Assembly: GCA_965218555.1 (NCBI GenBank)
Contig: OZ244625.1
Location: 5,704,001 to 5,768,000, forward strand
DNA length: 64,000 nucleotides
Source: JAPPLB01 sp965218555
GTDB taxonomy: Bacteria; Acidobacteriota; Terriglobia; Bryobacterales; UBA6623
Reading direction: 5' to 3'
Shown here piece by piece: positions 47,468 to 57,896 of this stretch (positions within the stretch are counted from its first letter, which is position 1; every line of letters starts with the position of its first letter). The translations under genes were made by a program, and so were the position numbers. The notes below the pieces were generated by a model. That model did no database searches, was not told the DNA's origin, and was given only the letters and a program-made list of their open reading frames with translations.

Positions 47468-50400
47468 ATGAGTAGGTACGAACAGTTTACACGCGGCGCC
47501 ACAGGCGCCGCCATCCTGATATCCGCTGCCCTCGGAATGTTGCAAGTTCCGGTGGCAGCACAGTCCACGGCGAGCATCGTCGGGACGATCACGGACGCGA
47601 GCGGCGCAGCGGTGCCCGGCGCGACCATCACTACCGTTAACATCCAAACAGCACAGCAAAGGACACAACAGAGCGGCCCCGACGGCGCTTACTCCATTCC
47701 TTTGCTTCCGGTCGGAGAGTACCGCTTGGAAGTGGAACAAGAGGGGTTTCAACGCTCCGTGCGGGAAGGCCTCACTCTCACCGTGAGTGAGACGCTGACC
47801 GTAGACGTTCAACTGGAGATCGGACAGGTCACCGAATCGATCACGGTGACGGGAGCGGCCCCGCTCGTCAACACCCAAACAGGGACTCTGCAGGGGCTGG
47901 TCGATGAAGAGCGAATGGTGCAGCTTCCGCTCAACGGCCGCACGATGACGGAATTCATGCGCCTGCAGCCAGGTGTGATCCAGACTGCGGATCGTTCCGG
48001 CAACAGCGAGGGTATCGCCTTCGCGGTCAACGGGAGCCGCTCGAACGGTGTCTTTTTTCTGATGGACGGCGGCTTCAACACGAACGCCTACCGAAACCTG
48101 AGCGGCAAGTTCCCCAACCCCGACGCGGTGCAGGAATTCAGCGTGCAGCGGAGCAACTTCAGCGCGGAATTCGCCAACGCCACGGGAGCGGTCGTGAACG
48201 TCGTCACCAAGGGCGGCACGAACGAGTTTCACGGGGCCGGCTTCTGGTTCGTTCGCAATGAGGTGCTCAACGCCCGGAATTTCTTCGCCCGAGCGAGAGA
48301 TTCGTTGAGACGGAATCAGTTCGGCGCCACACTGGGCGGACCGATCGTCAAGGACAAGCTGTTCTTTTTCGCCTCCTACCAGGACACCAGCCTGCGCAGC
48401 GACCCGCGCGTTGGCCGGCAGTTTCTCCCCACCGGGCCGCAGCGGCAAGGTGATTTCTCCGCGGCACCCCGTGCGGTGAAAGATCCCTTGACCGGAGAGC
48501 CCTTCACGAACAACCAGATCCCCCTCAGCCGATTCAGCCCCGTGACGCTGAATTTCCTCGAGTTCATACCAACGCCGTCAACGCCGAACGGGGAGCGTTT
48601 CGCGGGCGAGCCCAGAAATACCGACATCAATGAGTACACCTTACGGGGCGATTACAATGCCGGCAAACACCACTTCTTCACCAGATATTTTCGCTGGTTC
48701 AAGAAAGTGCCGCTCAATGCCGACCCGAATGACATTGCGCAGCCCCTGACGCGGCGGGACCGGCAGCCCAACAACAGTTTCACGATCAGCGACACCTACA
48801 CTTTCTCGCCGACACTGTTGAACGAGGCCACGTTCACGTACACTTCACGGGCTCGCGCCGACGACTGGGACGGCTTCGAATACCCCATCAACTACCAGAT
48901 TGCCGGCGTGAAGGACATTGCGATCCAGAAACCCGCGGGGATGTACATCGACGTTCGGGGCTTCTTCCGGGTGCGGCCGACCTGGCCCTTCATCATTGAC
49001 GACAACAATCAGCATTTCTCCGACAAAGCAACGTTAATTCGCGGCAACCACGAGATGAAGTTCGGGGGCGAGATGATGCGCCACAAGAACACGATCCGGA
49101 ATGACTTTCGGACGATGGGGATCTTCACATTCAATGGAAGCGCTTCGGACTATGCCATGGCGGACTTCATGCTGGGCGACTCCTTTCGTTTCCAGCAAGG
49201 CGGAGGCGAATACAAGGACCTGACAGGCTATCGTATGGGGTTCTTCTTCCAGGACCGCTGGCGCGCCACATCCAACCTGACCCTGAACTTCGGGTTACGA
49301 TGGGATCCCATCTTGCCGTTCACCGACGAGATCGGGCGCGTCCAGTGCATCCGGCCGGGGCAGCAGTCGACACGCTTTCCGAACGCCCCGGAGGGCTATA
49401 TGAGTGCCGGGGACCCGGGTTGCCCCGAGGGCGGTTTCAACGCGCACTACAAGACGCTTGCGCCTCGCTTTGGCTTCGCCTGGCGCCCCGGCGGTTCGCA
49501 GACGGTGATCCGTGGGGGCCTGGGCGTGTTCTTCAATCCGTTACAAACGGTGCTGTACAACGGTTTTGTCAACGGTCCGCCATTCAGCCCCCAAGTGACG
49601 GTGAACGCGGCCAGGTTTGAAGATCCTTACGCCGACCGGCCCAACCCGTTTCCCGCGTCGTTTGCGCCATTCACTCCGCCACAAGATGCGGAGTTCTTCC
49701 CTCCATTGGGCCGGGTGGGCACCTTCGATCCCAACTTTCGCAATGCCTACCAGGAGATCTGGAACCTCACAGTAGAGCGCGAGGTGCTGCAGAACCTGTT
49801 GGCGCGCATCAGTTATATCGGGAACATGGGACGGCGGGTGCCCTACAGTGTCGACACCAACCTTGCCGTATACACTCCCGGGGAGTCGACGGTGGGCAAT
49901 ACCCAGCAGCGCAGGCCCTTAACGCAGTTTGGACAGAATCTGACGGCGCGCTCGCAGGGAACCACGAGCTACCACGGTCTGCAGCTTGAGGTGGAGCGCC
50001 GGTTGACGAGTCTGTCGGTGCAGGCGAACTATACCTGGTCGAAGTCGATCGACGAGCAGTCAGGTGACCCGACACCGGGGCAATCCGGCTCACTGGCGGT
50101 TCCTTTTAACCGCCGTCTGAACCGGGGGCTGTCTGACCACGATGTGGCGCACCGCTTCGTGACGTCGTACGTGTGGGATTTGCCGCGGCTGAACAACACC
50201 AGCGGTTTCGTGCGGCATATCTTGGGCGGCTGGCAACACTCGGGGATCTGGACGTTCCAGAGCGGTCGGCCGTTTTCGATCGTCTCCGGGAGGGACAACT
50301 CTCTCAGCGGGATCAACCGCGACTACGCCGACCTGACTGGTCAGGCCGCGGAGCTCGACACCGGACGGCTGCGGAACGAATTGTTGGCCAGATACTTCAA

Positions 50401-50680
50401 CACCGCTGCATTTATGCCGAACGCGTTGGGCACGTTCGGCAACGCCGCGCGGAATCTGTTACGGGGGCCGGGGCTTTTCAGCCTCGACATGGCGGTCATG
50501 AAGATGATTCCGGTCCGGGAGAGCGTGCGGCTGCAGTTGCGCGGCGAGTTCTTCAATACCTTCAACCGGCCGAACTTTCGCAATCCGAGGAACAACCAGC
50601 GCCAGACCAGTCGTTTCGGCAAGATCGAAGGAGCGGGCGATCCGCGTATCATCCAGATCGCGCTCAAAGTGCTCTTCTGA
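47468..50680 (+). CDS. TonB-dependent receptor with carboxypeptidase-regulatory-like N-domain
   Basis: A 1070-residue outer-membrane receptor of the Oar/acidobacterial type. Signal peptide (about 1-35), then a CarboxypepD_reg-like beta-sandwich (SIVGTITDASGAAVPGATI ... LEVEQEGF), a plug domain (VQLPLNGRTMTEFMRLQPGV, FLMDGGFNTN, EFHGAGFWFVRNE) and a long beta-barrel ending RIIQIALKVLF with the terminal aromatic residue. It probably imports a large glycan or peptide fragment, driven by TonB. ATG 47468 has GGGA 3 bases upstream. A relic of its leader lies at 42742. Confidence 0.92.
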   Translation: MSRYEQFTRGATGAAILISAALGMLQVPVAAQSTASIVGTITDASGAAVPGATITTVNIQTAQQRTQQSGPDGAYSIPLLPVGEYRLEVEQEGFQRSVREGLTLTVSETLTVDVQLEIGQVTESITVTGAAPLVNTQTGTLQGLVDEERMVQLPLNGRTMTEFMRLQPGVIQTADRSGNSEGIAFAVNGSRSNGVFFLMDGGFNTNAYRNLSGKFPNPDAVQEFSVQRSNFSAEFANATGAVVNVVTKGGTNEFHGAGFWFVRNEVLNARNFFARARDSLRRNQFGATLGGPIVKDKLFFFASYQDTSLRSDPRVGRQFLPTGPQRQGDFSAAPRAVKDPLTGEPFTNNQIPLSRFSPVTLNFLEFIPTPSTPNGERFAGEPRNTDINEYTLRGDYNAGKHHFFTRYFRWFKKVPLNADPNDIAQPLTRRDRQPNNSFTISDTYTFSPTLLNEATFTYTSRARADDWDGFEYPINYQIAGVKDIAIQKPAGMYIDVRGFFRVRPTWPFIIDDNNQHFSDKATLIRGNHEMKFGGEMMRHKNTIRNDFRTMGIFTFNGSASDYAMADFMLGDSFRFQQGGGEYKDLTGYRMGFFFQDRWRATSNLTLNFGLRWDPILPFTDEIGRVQCIRPGQQSTRFPNAPEGYMSAGDPGCPEGGFNAHYKTLAPRFGFAWRPGGSQTVIRGGLGVFFNPLQTVLYNGFVNGPPFSPQVTVNAARFEDPYADRPNPFPASFAPFTPPQDAEFFPPLGRVGTFDPNFRNAYQEIWNLTVEREVLQNLLARISYIGNMGRRVPYSVDTNLAVYTPGESTVGNTQQRRPLTQFGQNLTARSQGTTSYHGLQLEVERRLTSLSVQANYTWSKSIDEQSGDPTPGQSGSLAVPFNRRLNRGLSDHDVAHRFVTSYVWDLPRLNNTSGFVRHILGGWQHSGIWTFQSGRPFSIVSGRDNSLSGINRDYADLTGQAAELDTGRLRNELLARYFNTAAFMPNALGTFGNAARNLLRGPGLFSLDMAVMKMIPVRESVRLQLRGEFFNTFNRPNFRNPRNNQRQTSRFGKIEGAGDPRIIQIALKVLF

Positions 50681-50780
50681 GCGTCGTATTATCTTGACGG
50701 GCCCCGGCGGCGGGACTGAGCTGTCCCGCCGGGGTCTTGTTTACACACGATTGAGGCTCTCGGCAGCCAGGTCGAACCTG

Positions 50781-53618
50781 CTATTGTCGAAGCGGCTCAA
50801 CGGTCGAAAGCCCCTGTCGGTAGGGTTCTGCTTGCCGGTAGCCTGCAAGCCGCGCTCGAAGGGAGGCCGCTTTTTCGGCTGCGCCGCCGGCAGCGTACAG
50901 CCGTAGACCTCGTTCGGCGAATTTTACGGCGCTCTCGAAATCGCGCACTTCGGCGCAGGCGGCTGCCAGGGCGTCCAACGCCGCTGGATCTCGGTACCCG
51001 CTCAGTTCGACCGCGCGCCTGGCAAGCCGCAGGGCCGCTCCCCCGTCTCGTACGTCGGCCGTCCGGTCCGTAGCAAGAATCCAAGCCGTCCGGTGGAGAG
51101 GGGCCGGCCAGTCGGGCTGCAGGCGGGTTGCCTCCCGGAGATGCGCCAGGGCCTCTTCGCTTCGTCCCATCATTGCCAGAGCCACACCGAGGTTGTAGTG
51201 CGCCGGGCCTGAATCGGCGTCGATGTCTACGGCGCGGCGCAGGTGCCGCAGCGCTTGCGCCGCTCGGCCCGCGGACAGAAGCGCAGTACCCAGATTGCCG
51301 TGGGCCTCGACATAGTCAGGATGGAGCCGCACGGCTTCACGGTAATGACGAATCGCCGTCTCATGCTCTCCCTTGGACATGAGGGCGATTCCCAGATTAT
51401 AGTGCGCTTCCGCAGAGTCAGGGCCGACGCGCAAGGCCTCCCGATAGTGGTGAATCGCCTCGTCCACTCTACCCTGGGACGAGAGAGCGATCCCGAGATT
51501 ACTGTGCGCTTTCGCATAGTCGGGATCGACGCGCACAGCCTTTCTCAGATGACGGATCGCTTCGTCGAGCGAACCTTCCTTGATGAGGATGGCGCCTAAG
51601 TTACTGCGTCCTTCGCTGTAACCCGGGTTGATCTCTACGGCCTTTTGATAGTGCCCCATCGCCTCATGCCGCCTGCCGATAGACGCAAGGGCCAAGCCGA
51701 GGTTGTTGTGGGCTTCGGCATACCTGGGATCGAGCCGTAACGCCTGCCGATAATGACGGATCGCTTCTTCCGCCTTGCCTTGGGCCATCAGAGCGGCACC
51801 GAGGTTGCTGAGTGTTCCGGGATGGTCCGGACGGATGCGAAGCGCTTCCCGGAAGTGCCGAATGGCCTCGCCGTTCTGTCCTTCTACCGCCAGGGCCATT
51901 CCCAGGCTGCTGCGGGCCTCCGCATGAGCAGGATCGAGGTCCAGCGCCCGACGATAATGCCGGATGGCTTCCTCCCATTGCCCGCGTCCTTCTGCATTGC
52001 GGCCCAGCAGGTGATGGGTCGCGGCGTCTTCGCCGACGAGCTCCGCCGCCTTCCGGGCCAGCCTTTCGGCCTCTTCCAGTTTTCCGGCCCAGTCAAACAC
52101 TTTCGCGAGGTTCCGCAAAGCAGCGCCGTGGGCTCGCTGATCAAGCTTTCCCTCCACCGTGCGCGTCACTTCTTCGATCGCTTCCGGACTCCAGGACTCC
52201 GCAAGCCGCACCACATCCCGTTCCGCCAGGGTGTCGATCAGCCGGAGCGCCAGCAATCGGTAGCCCGCGATTGCGAGATGCACATGATCGAGAAAGTGAT
52301 CGGACCCTGGAATGCCATGGTCGGACTGGTCTTCGATCTCAGCGGCAAAATCGAGCAAGGGAGCTTCCCTCTGCGCCGCGGTCTCTCGGATAATCTGCTG
52401 GATCGATGTCAAGGCGCGCAGCGGGCAAATGTCTTCATCCACGGCTCGATGAAAAGCTTCCTTCGCTTCCGCATATCTTCCAAGGTCATAAAGGACGAGC
52501 CCCTTTTGATACTGCAAGTCGGCGTATCGATCATCCATCGCTTGCGCCTGTTCAAGGGCGCTCAGCGAGAGTTCCAACCGAACTTGCTTCCGCAAGGTTT
52601 TCGCGCGGGCCATCAAGCTTGCAAAGCGTTCGATGTCTTGGGCGCTCAATCCGGTGGAAAGCTCGCTCTTGAAAGGGGAGCAGTCTTTCAAGTTGGACGC
52701 CGGAATGACCAGCACGACCTTTGCACCGGCAGACCGCGCCATGTCGATCATCCGGTTAAGGTTGAATCGGTAGTGTGCGAGAACTTTCTCCCGAAAAGCG
52801 TCATCACGCGTGTAGTCCTGCGGCCCGACCGAGTTCGCCAGCATCGTATCCACTTCGCTCTTCAGTTCCGCTCCCGGCGCCGGGTTGTCCTGGTTGCGCG
52901 ACACGGAGGTCAAGATTTTATTCCCGGCCGCATAAATTCGGGTGCGGGATACCAGCGCGCTGACGGTAGTGAGCGGTTTCGGCGCCTCGAATAAGGTGCG
53001 GTATGTGCGTCGCTCTAAGAACTCGTTGTGACCCACATAAATGATGAACAGATCTGGTTCGTATTGAATCAACTCTTCCATGACCACCGCGACGCGGTAG
53101 CTGGCATAGCTGATGCCCCCGGCATTGATAACCTCCCATGTCCGGCTCGGGTCCGCCGGCGCCAGCAGCTCGCGCAGCCAACCGCTGAACGAGGCGCTGT
53201 CGTCATAGGGGCGACCGTAGGTGGTCGAGCCGCCCAGGCTGAAAATGCGATAGGCGCCCGGCGTCTTCCTCTTGGGGAATCTTTGGAGGTTGAACCACCT
53301 TCGTTTGTTGGGGTTAGTGACCAGATAGGAATCACTCGCCGCCTCGATCTCCTCTTGAAACAAAGGGATGTTGGCGGCAAAGCCGACAAACGGGTCTTGT
53401 TCGTATAGGACAGGTTTGACGCCAACGATCGCCAGCAGTAGCTCAAGCAGAAGAAAAAAGCTCAGGGTCGTAATAGCGGCGAACAGGCCTTTCTTCCAAG
53501 GGCCCGGTGTCGGACCCGGAGCGATTCCCGCGGGAGAAGCGGCGGGGCGGGATGAACGGGGCCTGCGTCCTTTCTTTTTCTTCACCGCCTGTGCTCGCAG
53601 TGCTGCATTGGTGAGCAA
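50781..53618 (-). CDS. Membrane-anchored SGNH-hydrolase / TPR fusion protein
   Basis: A 945-residue protein. A basic N-terminus and one transmembrane helix (AITTLSFFLLLELLLAIVGV) precede an SGNH-like domain: block I IFSLGGSTTYG, YVGHNEF (block III Asn) and FLDHVHL (block V Asp-His). From about residue 500 there are at least ten TPR repeats with the EAIRHYR-AL--DP pattern. This domain order is known in acidobacteria and planctomycetes; its substrate is unknown. Start TTG 53618 is uncertain; an in-frame GTG lies 11 codons on. Confidence 0.85.
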   Translation of the reverse strand: MLTNAALRAQAVKKKKGRRPRSSRPAASPAGIAPGPTPGPWKKGLFAAITTLSFFLLLELLLAIVGVKPVLYEQDPFVGFAANIPLFQEEIEAASDSYLVTNPNKRRWFNLQRFPKRKTPGAYRIFSLGGSTTYGRPYDDSASFSGWLRELLAPADPSRTWEVINAGGISYASYRVAVVMEELIQYEPDLFIIYVGHNEFLERRTYRTLFEAPKPLTTVSALVSRTRIYAAGNKILTSVSRNQDNPAPGAELKSEVDTMLANSVGPQDYTRDDAFREKVLAHYRFNLNRMIDMARSAGAKVVLVIPASNLKDCSPFKSELSTGLSAQDIERFASLMARAKTLRKQVRLELSLSALEQAQAMDDRYADLQYQKGLVLYDLGRYAEAKEAFHRAVDEDICPLRALTSIQQIIRETAAQREAPLLDFAAEIEDQSDHGIPGSDHFLDHVHLAIAGYRLLALRLIDTLAERDVVRLAESWSPEAIEEVTRTVEGKLDQRAHGAALRNLAKVFDWAGKLEEAERLARKAAELVGEDAATHHLLGRNAEGRGQWEEAIRHYRRALDLDPAHAEARSSLGMALAVEGQNGEAIRHFREALRIRPDHPGTLSNLGAALMAQGKAEEAIRHYRQALRLDPRYAEAHNNLGLALASIGRRHEAMGHYQKAVEINPGYSEGRSNLGAILIKEGSLDEAIRHLRKAVRVDPDYAKAHSNLGIALSSQGRVDEAIHHYREALRVGPDSAEAHYNLGIALMSKGEHETAIRHYREAVRLHPDYVEAHGNLGTALLSAGRAAQALRHLRRAVDIDADSGPAHYNLGVALAMMGRSEEALAHLREATRLQPDWPAPLHRTAWILATDRTADVRDGGAALRLARRAVELSGYRDPAALDALAAACAEVRDFESAVKFAERGLRLYAAGGAAEKAASLRARLAGYRQAEPYRQGLSTVEPLRQ

Positions 53619-54030
53619 GCATAAGAACCGCTGACCGTGGCGCTGCCCACCATGCCGGTCCCGATTCTACCTTGAAAACATGGCCTGCGAGAACACTTGA
53701 GGGGCTTATAGACAGTGCGGCGGCCGAAAGAGAGTCGGGAGAGAGCGGCAACAGTGCCCTGATGTTGCAGAGCAGCGATCTCGACTTGCAGTTTCAGCAC
53801 GGCTCCGAAGGCCCGTCAAGGATCTGAGGATGACCTGGAAGTCCCGACTATAGCGGAGACGCGGCCAACGACCGCCGTCTCTCATCCGGCAGCCATTTTC
53901 CATTGCCCCCTACAGGCCACAGGCGTACACTCGTGGAGACGTGCTTACCGTACCGGCGCCGAACCGGTCAAAACGAAGCCTTCGTGCAACTCGTGACGAT
54001 GCAGGCGTTGCAGCATCAGGCTGTCTGCGG
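53619..54030. other. Divergent intergenic region, SGNH-TPR / CRTAC1 genes
   Basis: About 410 bases containing both promoters. No gene, repeat or clear promoter was found; the CRTAC1 frame is open back to a GTG at 53941. Confidence 0.4.
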
Positions 54031-55734
54031 ATGAGAAAGCTTTTCGTAAGCGCCTTGTTGATCACAGCCTTTCTCGCAGCTCCAGAAGTGGTTCAGCGGA
54101 AACCGGCCAGGGCGGAGGAACCTCTCCCAAGCCCGACATTCTCAGACGCAACCGCAGAGGCCGGCATCCGATTCCGCCACGAGTCATCCAGCACGCCACA
54201 AAAGTATCTCATTGAAACGATGGGCGCCGGAGTTGCGTGGCTGGATTATAACCAAGACGGTTTTTTGGATCTGTTCTTCGTGAATGGCGCGGCTCTGAAG
54301 GACCCGATGCCTGCTGAGGAAGAGCCGGACAAGTCCTATCCGCGCTCGTGGAATCGCCTTTACCGGAATGCAGGAGATGGAACGTTTGTCGACGTGACAG
54401 ATCGTTCGAACCTACAAGGGAAAGGATATGGCATGGGCGTCGCGACAGGTGACTATGACAACGACGGAAAACCCGACTTGTTCGTCACTAATTTCGGCGG
54501 CAACCTGCTTTTTCATAACGAAGGAAATGGCTCTTTCAAGGATACGACCGCTCACGCCGGAGTGGTGGGCGGCGGCTGGTCGGTCGGCGCAGCCTTCCTG
54601 GATTACGACCGCGACGGCCACCTCGATCTGTTCGTAGCCCGCTACCTGGATTGGGACTTCGACAATAACCCTTGGTGCGGACCACAGGTTGTCAAGAAGA
54701 GGGGATACTGCCATCCGAATACTTTTGAGGCTGCGACGCATCTGCTCTACCACAACCAGGGCGATGGGACTTTTGCAGAAGTCAGCAAACAAGCGGGAAT
54801 CGCCGCCCATCCCGGCAAGGGGTTAGGAGTTACGTTTAACGATTACAACCAAGACGGCTGGCCCGACATTCTCGTCGCGAACGACTCGGTTGCCCAACAG
54901 CTTTACCACAATAACGGTGACGGGACGTTCAACGAGGTCGCACTGGAAGTTGGCCTGGCATATAACAGCGATGGCCGGGCGTTCGCGGGTATGGGAGTCG
55001 ACTTTGAGGACTACACGAATGACGGCTGGCCGGATGTCTTTCTGAATGCGCTCTCCCTGGAAGGCTACGTACTCTTCGAAAATGTACAAGGCGAACTGGA
55101 GGACACCTCCGACCAGGCCGGCATTTCCGGTATCAGCATGCCTTACAGCGGGTGGGGCACGAAGTTCATCGACTACGACAACGACGGCTGGAAGGACCTT
55201 TTCGTGGCTCAAGGACACGTGTTGGATACCGTGTCCATCGATTCGCCTCAGATCTCTTATTTGCAGCCACTCTTGATGATGAGAAATGCAAAGGTGCGAT
55301 TCGAGGATGTCTCTAACCGTTGTGGCGCCGTGTTTGAGATTTCGCGGGCCGCGCGAGGAGCGGCATTCGGAGATTTCGACAACGACGGTTTTGTCGATGT
55401 GGTCGTGAACATCAACGATGGGCAGCCCCTTCTACTGCACAACCGCGGCGGCGAGGGGAACTGGATCTTGATCACGACCGTGGGCTCGGTCAGTAACCGG
55501 GACGGAATCGGCACCCGGGTTCGGGTCGTCGGAGAGTCGGGATTGACACAGTACCGGGTGGTCTCAAGCGCTGCAAGTTACCTTTCGGCGAGCGATAAGC
55601 GGGTACATTTCGGCTTAGGCAAAGACCGCGCCCTCAAGGTGATCGAGATCACCTGGCCGAGCGGTATCGTCCAGCGTCTGGAAGACGTGGAAGCCAATCA
55701 AATCCTCATTGTGGAAGAACCGGCTAAGGAGTGA
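54031..55734 (+). CDS. CRTAC1-family protein: VCBS/FG-GAP propeller plus ASPIC/UnbV domain
   Basis: A 567-residue secreted protein with signal peptide (LFVSALLITAFLAAPEV). At least seven calcium-binding repeats follow (DYNQDGFLDLFFVN, DYDNDGKPDLFVTN, DYDRDGHLDLFVAR, DYNQDGWPDILVAN, DYTNDGWPDVFLNA, DYDNDGWKDLFVAQ, DFDNDGFVDVVVN), predicted to form a beta-propeller. The C-terminus is an ASPIC/UnbV domain (GIGTRVRV, SYLSASDKRVHFGLG, ITWPSG). A surface adhesion or binding role is inferred. It overlaps the convergent TPR gene by 11 bases. Confidence 0.9.
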   Translation: MRKLFVSALLITAFLAAPEVVQRKPARAEEPLPSPTFSDATAEAGIRFRHESSSTPQKYLIETMGAGVAWLDYNQDGFLDLFFVNGAALKDPMPAEEEPDKSYPRSWNRLYRNAGDGTFVDVTDRSNLQGKGYGMGVATGDYDNDGKPDLFVTNFGGNLLFHNEGNGSFKDTTAHAGVVGGGWSVGAAFLDYDRDGHLDLFVARYLDWDFDNNPWCGPQVVKKRGYCHPNTFEAATHLLYHNQGDGTFAEVSKQAGIAAHPGKGLGVTFNDYNQDGWPDILVANDSVAQQLYHNNGDGTFNEVALEVGLAYNSDGRAFAGMGVDFEDYTNDGWPDVFLNALSLEGYVLFENVQGELEDTSDQAGISGISMPYSGWGTKFIDYDNDGWKDLFVAQGHVLDTVSIDSPQISYLQPLLMMRNAKVRFEDVSNRCGAVFEISRAARGAAFGDFDNDGFVDVVVNINDGQPLLLHNRGGEGNWILITTVGSVSNRDGIGTRVRVVGESGLTQYRVVSSAASYLSASDKRVHFGLGKDRALKVIEITWPSGIVQRLEDVEANQILIVEEPAKE

Positions 55735-57265
55735 GAACACAGCCCGGGCGGCGCTGCTCCAGGCAAACCAGATTCTCGCGGAATAACGGATTGTTCGGTT
55801 CCAATCCAAGCGCGATGCGCAATTCGTTGATCGCCCGCTGCAATCGCTTCGTCTTGGCGAGCGCTACGGCCAGCACGTTGTGGGCCGCAGCGTCACTTGA
55901 CCTCAACCCTACTGCTGCTTCGAGAGCATCAACAGCCGCCGCCGTTTGACCCTGGGCCAACAGTGCGCGCCCAAGATAATAGTAGGTATCGGCGTCATCC
56001 GGCTTCAATCGCAGAGCTAGGCGGAACTCCGAGATGGCTTTGTCCAGCTTGTTGCTCACTAGAAGTGCACGGCCGAAATTGTAATGGGCGTCGGCGTATT
56101 GAGGGTTGAGCTGCAAGGCGTACTGAAGTTTCACCGTCGCTTCTTCTACCCGGCCCTGCTGCAGAAGCTCCACACCATCATTGTTGTAACCCTTGGCGCG
56201 AATGGCATCTTTCGCCCTTTGATTCAGTCGGTGAGTTGCGCTCAGCGCTACTGCCGCCTCTTGTGTCCGCCCCGCTTTTCGGAGTGCTCGCGCCAGGTTG
56301 TGATGACTGGAGCTGTCGTCGGGCAGCAGTTCCGTCGCCCGGCGTAATTCTGCGACAGCTTGCTCAAGGTTCCCTTGCCTGTACAAAGCTATGCCAAAAT
56401 CACGGCGAGACTTGCCCGAGGAAGGTTGCAGTTCGACGGCACGGCCAAGTGCTGTCGCGGCGGCGGCCGTGTCACCGAGCTGAAGCAAGGCGCTCCCGAG
56501 CGCCTGATACGCTTCGAAATAGTCTGCATCAAGCTCCGCTGCCGATCGGTATTCCGGTGCGGCGTGCTCCAGGTCACCCTGGGCCTCATACAGCTGGCCC
56601 AGCTCGTAATGCACAGAAGGCTGCCGGGGATCCAGACGTAGCGCCGCACGGTACTCCTCCATAGCCTCCCGGCTGCGTTGGCTTCCAGCCAACAGCGAGG
56701 CCAAGATCCGATGCACTTCGGCGCTGCCGGGACCCAGTTGCGCCGCGGCCCGCAATTCCTTCTCAGCCTCTTGTTCGTCTCCAGTCTGCCAGAGCAAGAG
56801 TCCGAGATTGCGGCGAATCGTGGGGTTGTTCGGATCCATCGAAGCGGCGTTTTTCATCGCCGTCACCGCCTCGTCAAGCCGACCTAAGCCGCGCAGGGCT
56901 GTCGCCAGATTGCTATGAATGCGAGGTTCTGTCGAGCGGATCCGCAGAGCCGCTTGAAAGGCCTCCACAGCGCCCTCAAAGTCCTTCTGTCTTCGCAGGA
57001 TGACGCCGAGGTTGTTGTAGGCGTTTACATTGTTCGGGTCAGCCTGAGCTGCCGCCCGGAATTTTGTCGCCGCTTCAGTCAGCCGCCCCTGCCTCGCAAG
57101 GTCCAATCCCTCGGCAACCAGGCGCGAAGCCAGATACGCGTCACCAGCCCATGCAGCCCAGCAAGCACTCAAAAGCATTACCAGAAAGAGCCCGAGCTTT
57201 TGGGCGAGGAAAGCACGGCGGCGGCGTATGAATGCCTCACCGCCTTTCTCCCTGGGAAACGACAT
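55724..57265 (-). CDS. TPR-repeat protein, membrane-anchored or secreted
   Basis: A 513-residue protein with a basic N-terminus and hydrophobic segment (LGLFLVMLLSACWAAWAG, with a possible lipobox LSAC), then about 13 TPR repeats from residue 45 to the end (NAYNNLGVILRRQKDFEGAVEAFQAAL is one). It is a scaffold or binding protein. It is convergent with the CRTAC1 gene, with 3' ends overlapping; CRTAC1 and TPR genes are often neighbours in this type of genome, from memory. ATG 57265 chosen for the signal segment. Confidence 0.85.
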   Translation of the reverse strand: MSFPREKGGEAFIRRRRAFLAQKLGLFLVMLLSACWAAWAGDAYLASRLVAEGLDLARQGRLTEAATKFRAAAQADPNNVNAYNNLGVILRRQKDFEGAVEAFQAALRIRSTEPRIHSNLATALRGLGRLDEAVTAMKNAASMDPNNPTIRRNLGLLLWQTGDEQEAEKELRAAAQLGPGSAEVHRILASLLAGSQRSREAMEEYRAALRLDPRQPSVHYELGQLYEAQGDLEHAAPEYRSAAELDADYFEAYQALGSALLQLGDTAAAATALGRAVELQPSSGKSRRDFGIALYRQGNLEQAVAELRRATELLPDDSSSHHNLARALRKAGRTQEAAVALSATHRLNQRAKDAIRAKGYNNDGVELLQQGRVEEATVKLQYALQLNPQYADAHYNFGRALLVSNKLDKAISEFRLALRLKPDDADTYYYLGRALLAQGQTAAAVDALEAAVGLRSSDAAAHNVLAVALAKTKRLQRAINELRIALGLEPNNPLFRENLVCLEQRRPGCVLTP

Positions 57266-57896
57266 CGAATGCGCAATACTATTTTTGATTTGAACCGGAT
57301 CATACGCCGGGAGGCATCCGCCGGCCTGGTAAGGGGCGTAACATCCGCGAGGCTGACGGGTTTCTGTCCGGAAGGCTGACATTACAGTCAAAGAGAGAGA
57401 TCGAACAACTCGCTGCAGGCACCCACCCTACCCTTCAGGTGCTCGTTCGGACACTGACGATATCATGTGCCCTGGCTATCTGTGGCCTTGCTAAGCCTGC
57501 AATCATGATATGAGGCTTCAGATCGTCGTAGAGAGAGGTTGTCTCAGGAATAGACGCCTGTGGGATGTCGTCCGCTGAAAACGGGACCGGCCTGCATCTC
57601 GAAGTCGAACTCTCCGACCCGGATGAGTCCCCGAAGCCAGAGGTCGCTTGCGGCGCTCGCCTATTGGTCTTTCTCAGAGTCCGCTTTTTTCGGACATGGT
57701 GGGAGAACGAGCCATGCAACGTGAGCGAGACAGCTTGATTCCCATACCGAAGTCAGCGGCAGCATCGACGGCCCGGTGAACGCGCTCCCCGAAGCCTCAC
57801 CCCAGTCGCAACGGCGGCTCCGCCCTTGGCCACATTGAGAATAGCCAGGCCGCCAGGCGTTCTCCGCGAGAGGATGGGGATCAGGTAGAACCAGGG
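57266..57896. other. Long gene-free stretch
   Basis: About 630 bases between two minus-strand genes. Minus-strand frames exist but have no start signals. One short stretch (GGLAILNVAKGGAAVATG) looks protein-like, so a decayed gene is possible. No family is assigned. Confidence 0.35.

Noticed and set aside
47384..48448. 354-codon minus-strand frame opposite the TonB receptor
   Set aside because: Shadow of the receptor gene; composition follows the codon pattern of the other strand.
57435..57719. 94-codon minus-strand frame
   Set aside because: No start signal, no recognised motif, low-complexity Ser/Arg content.
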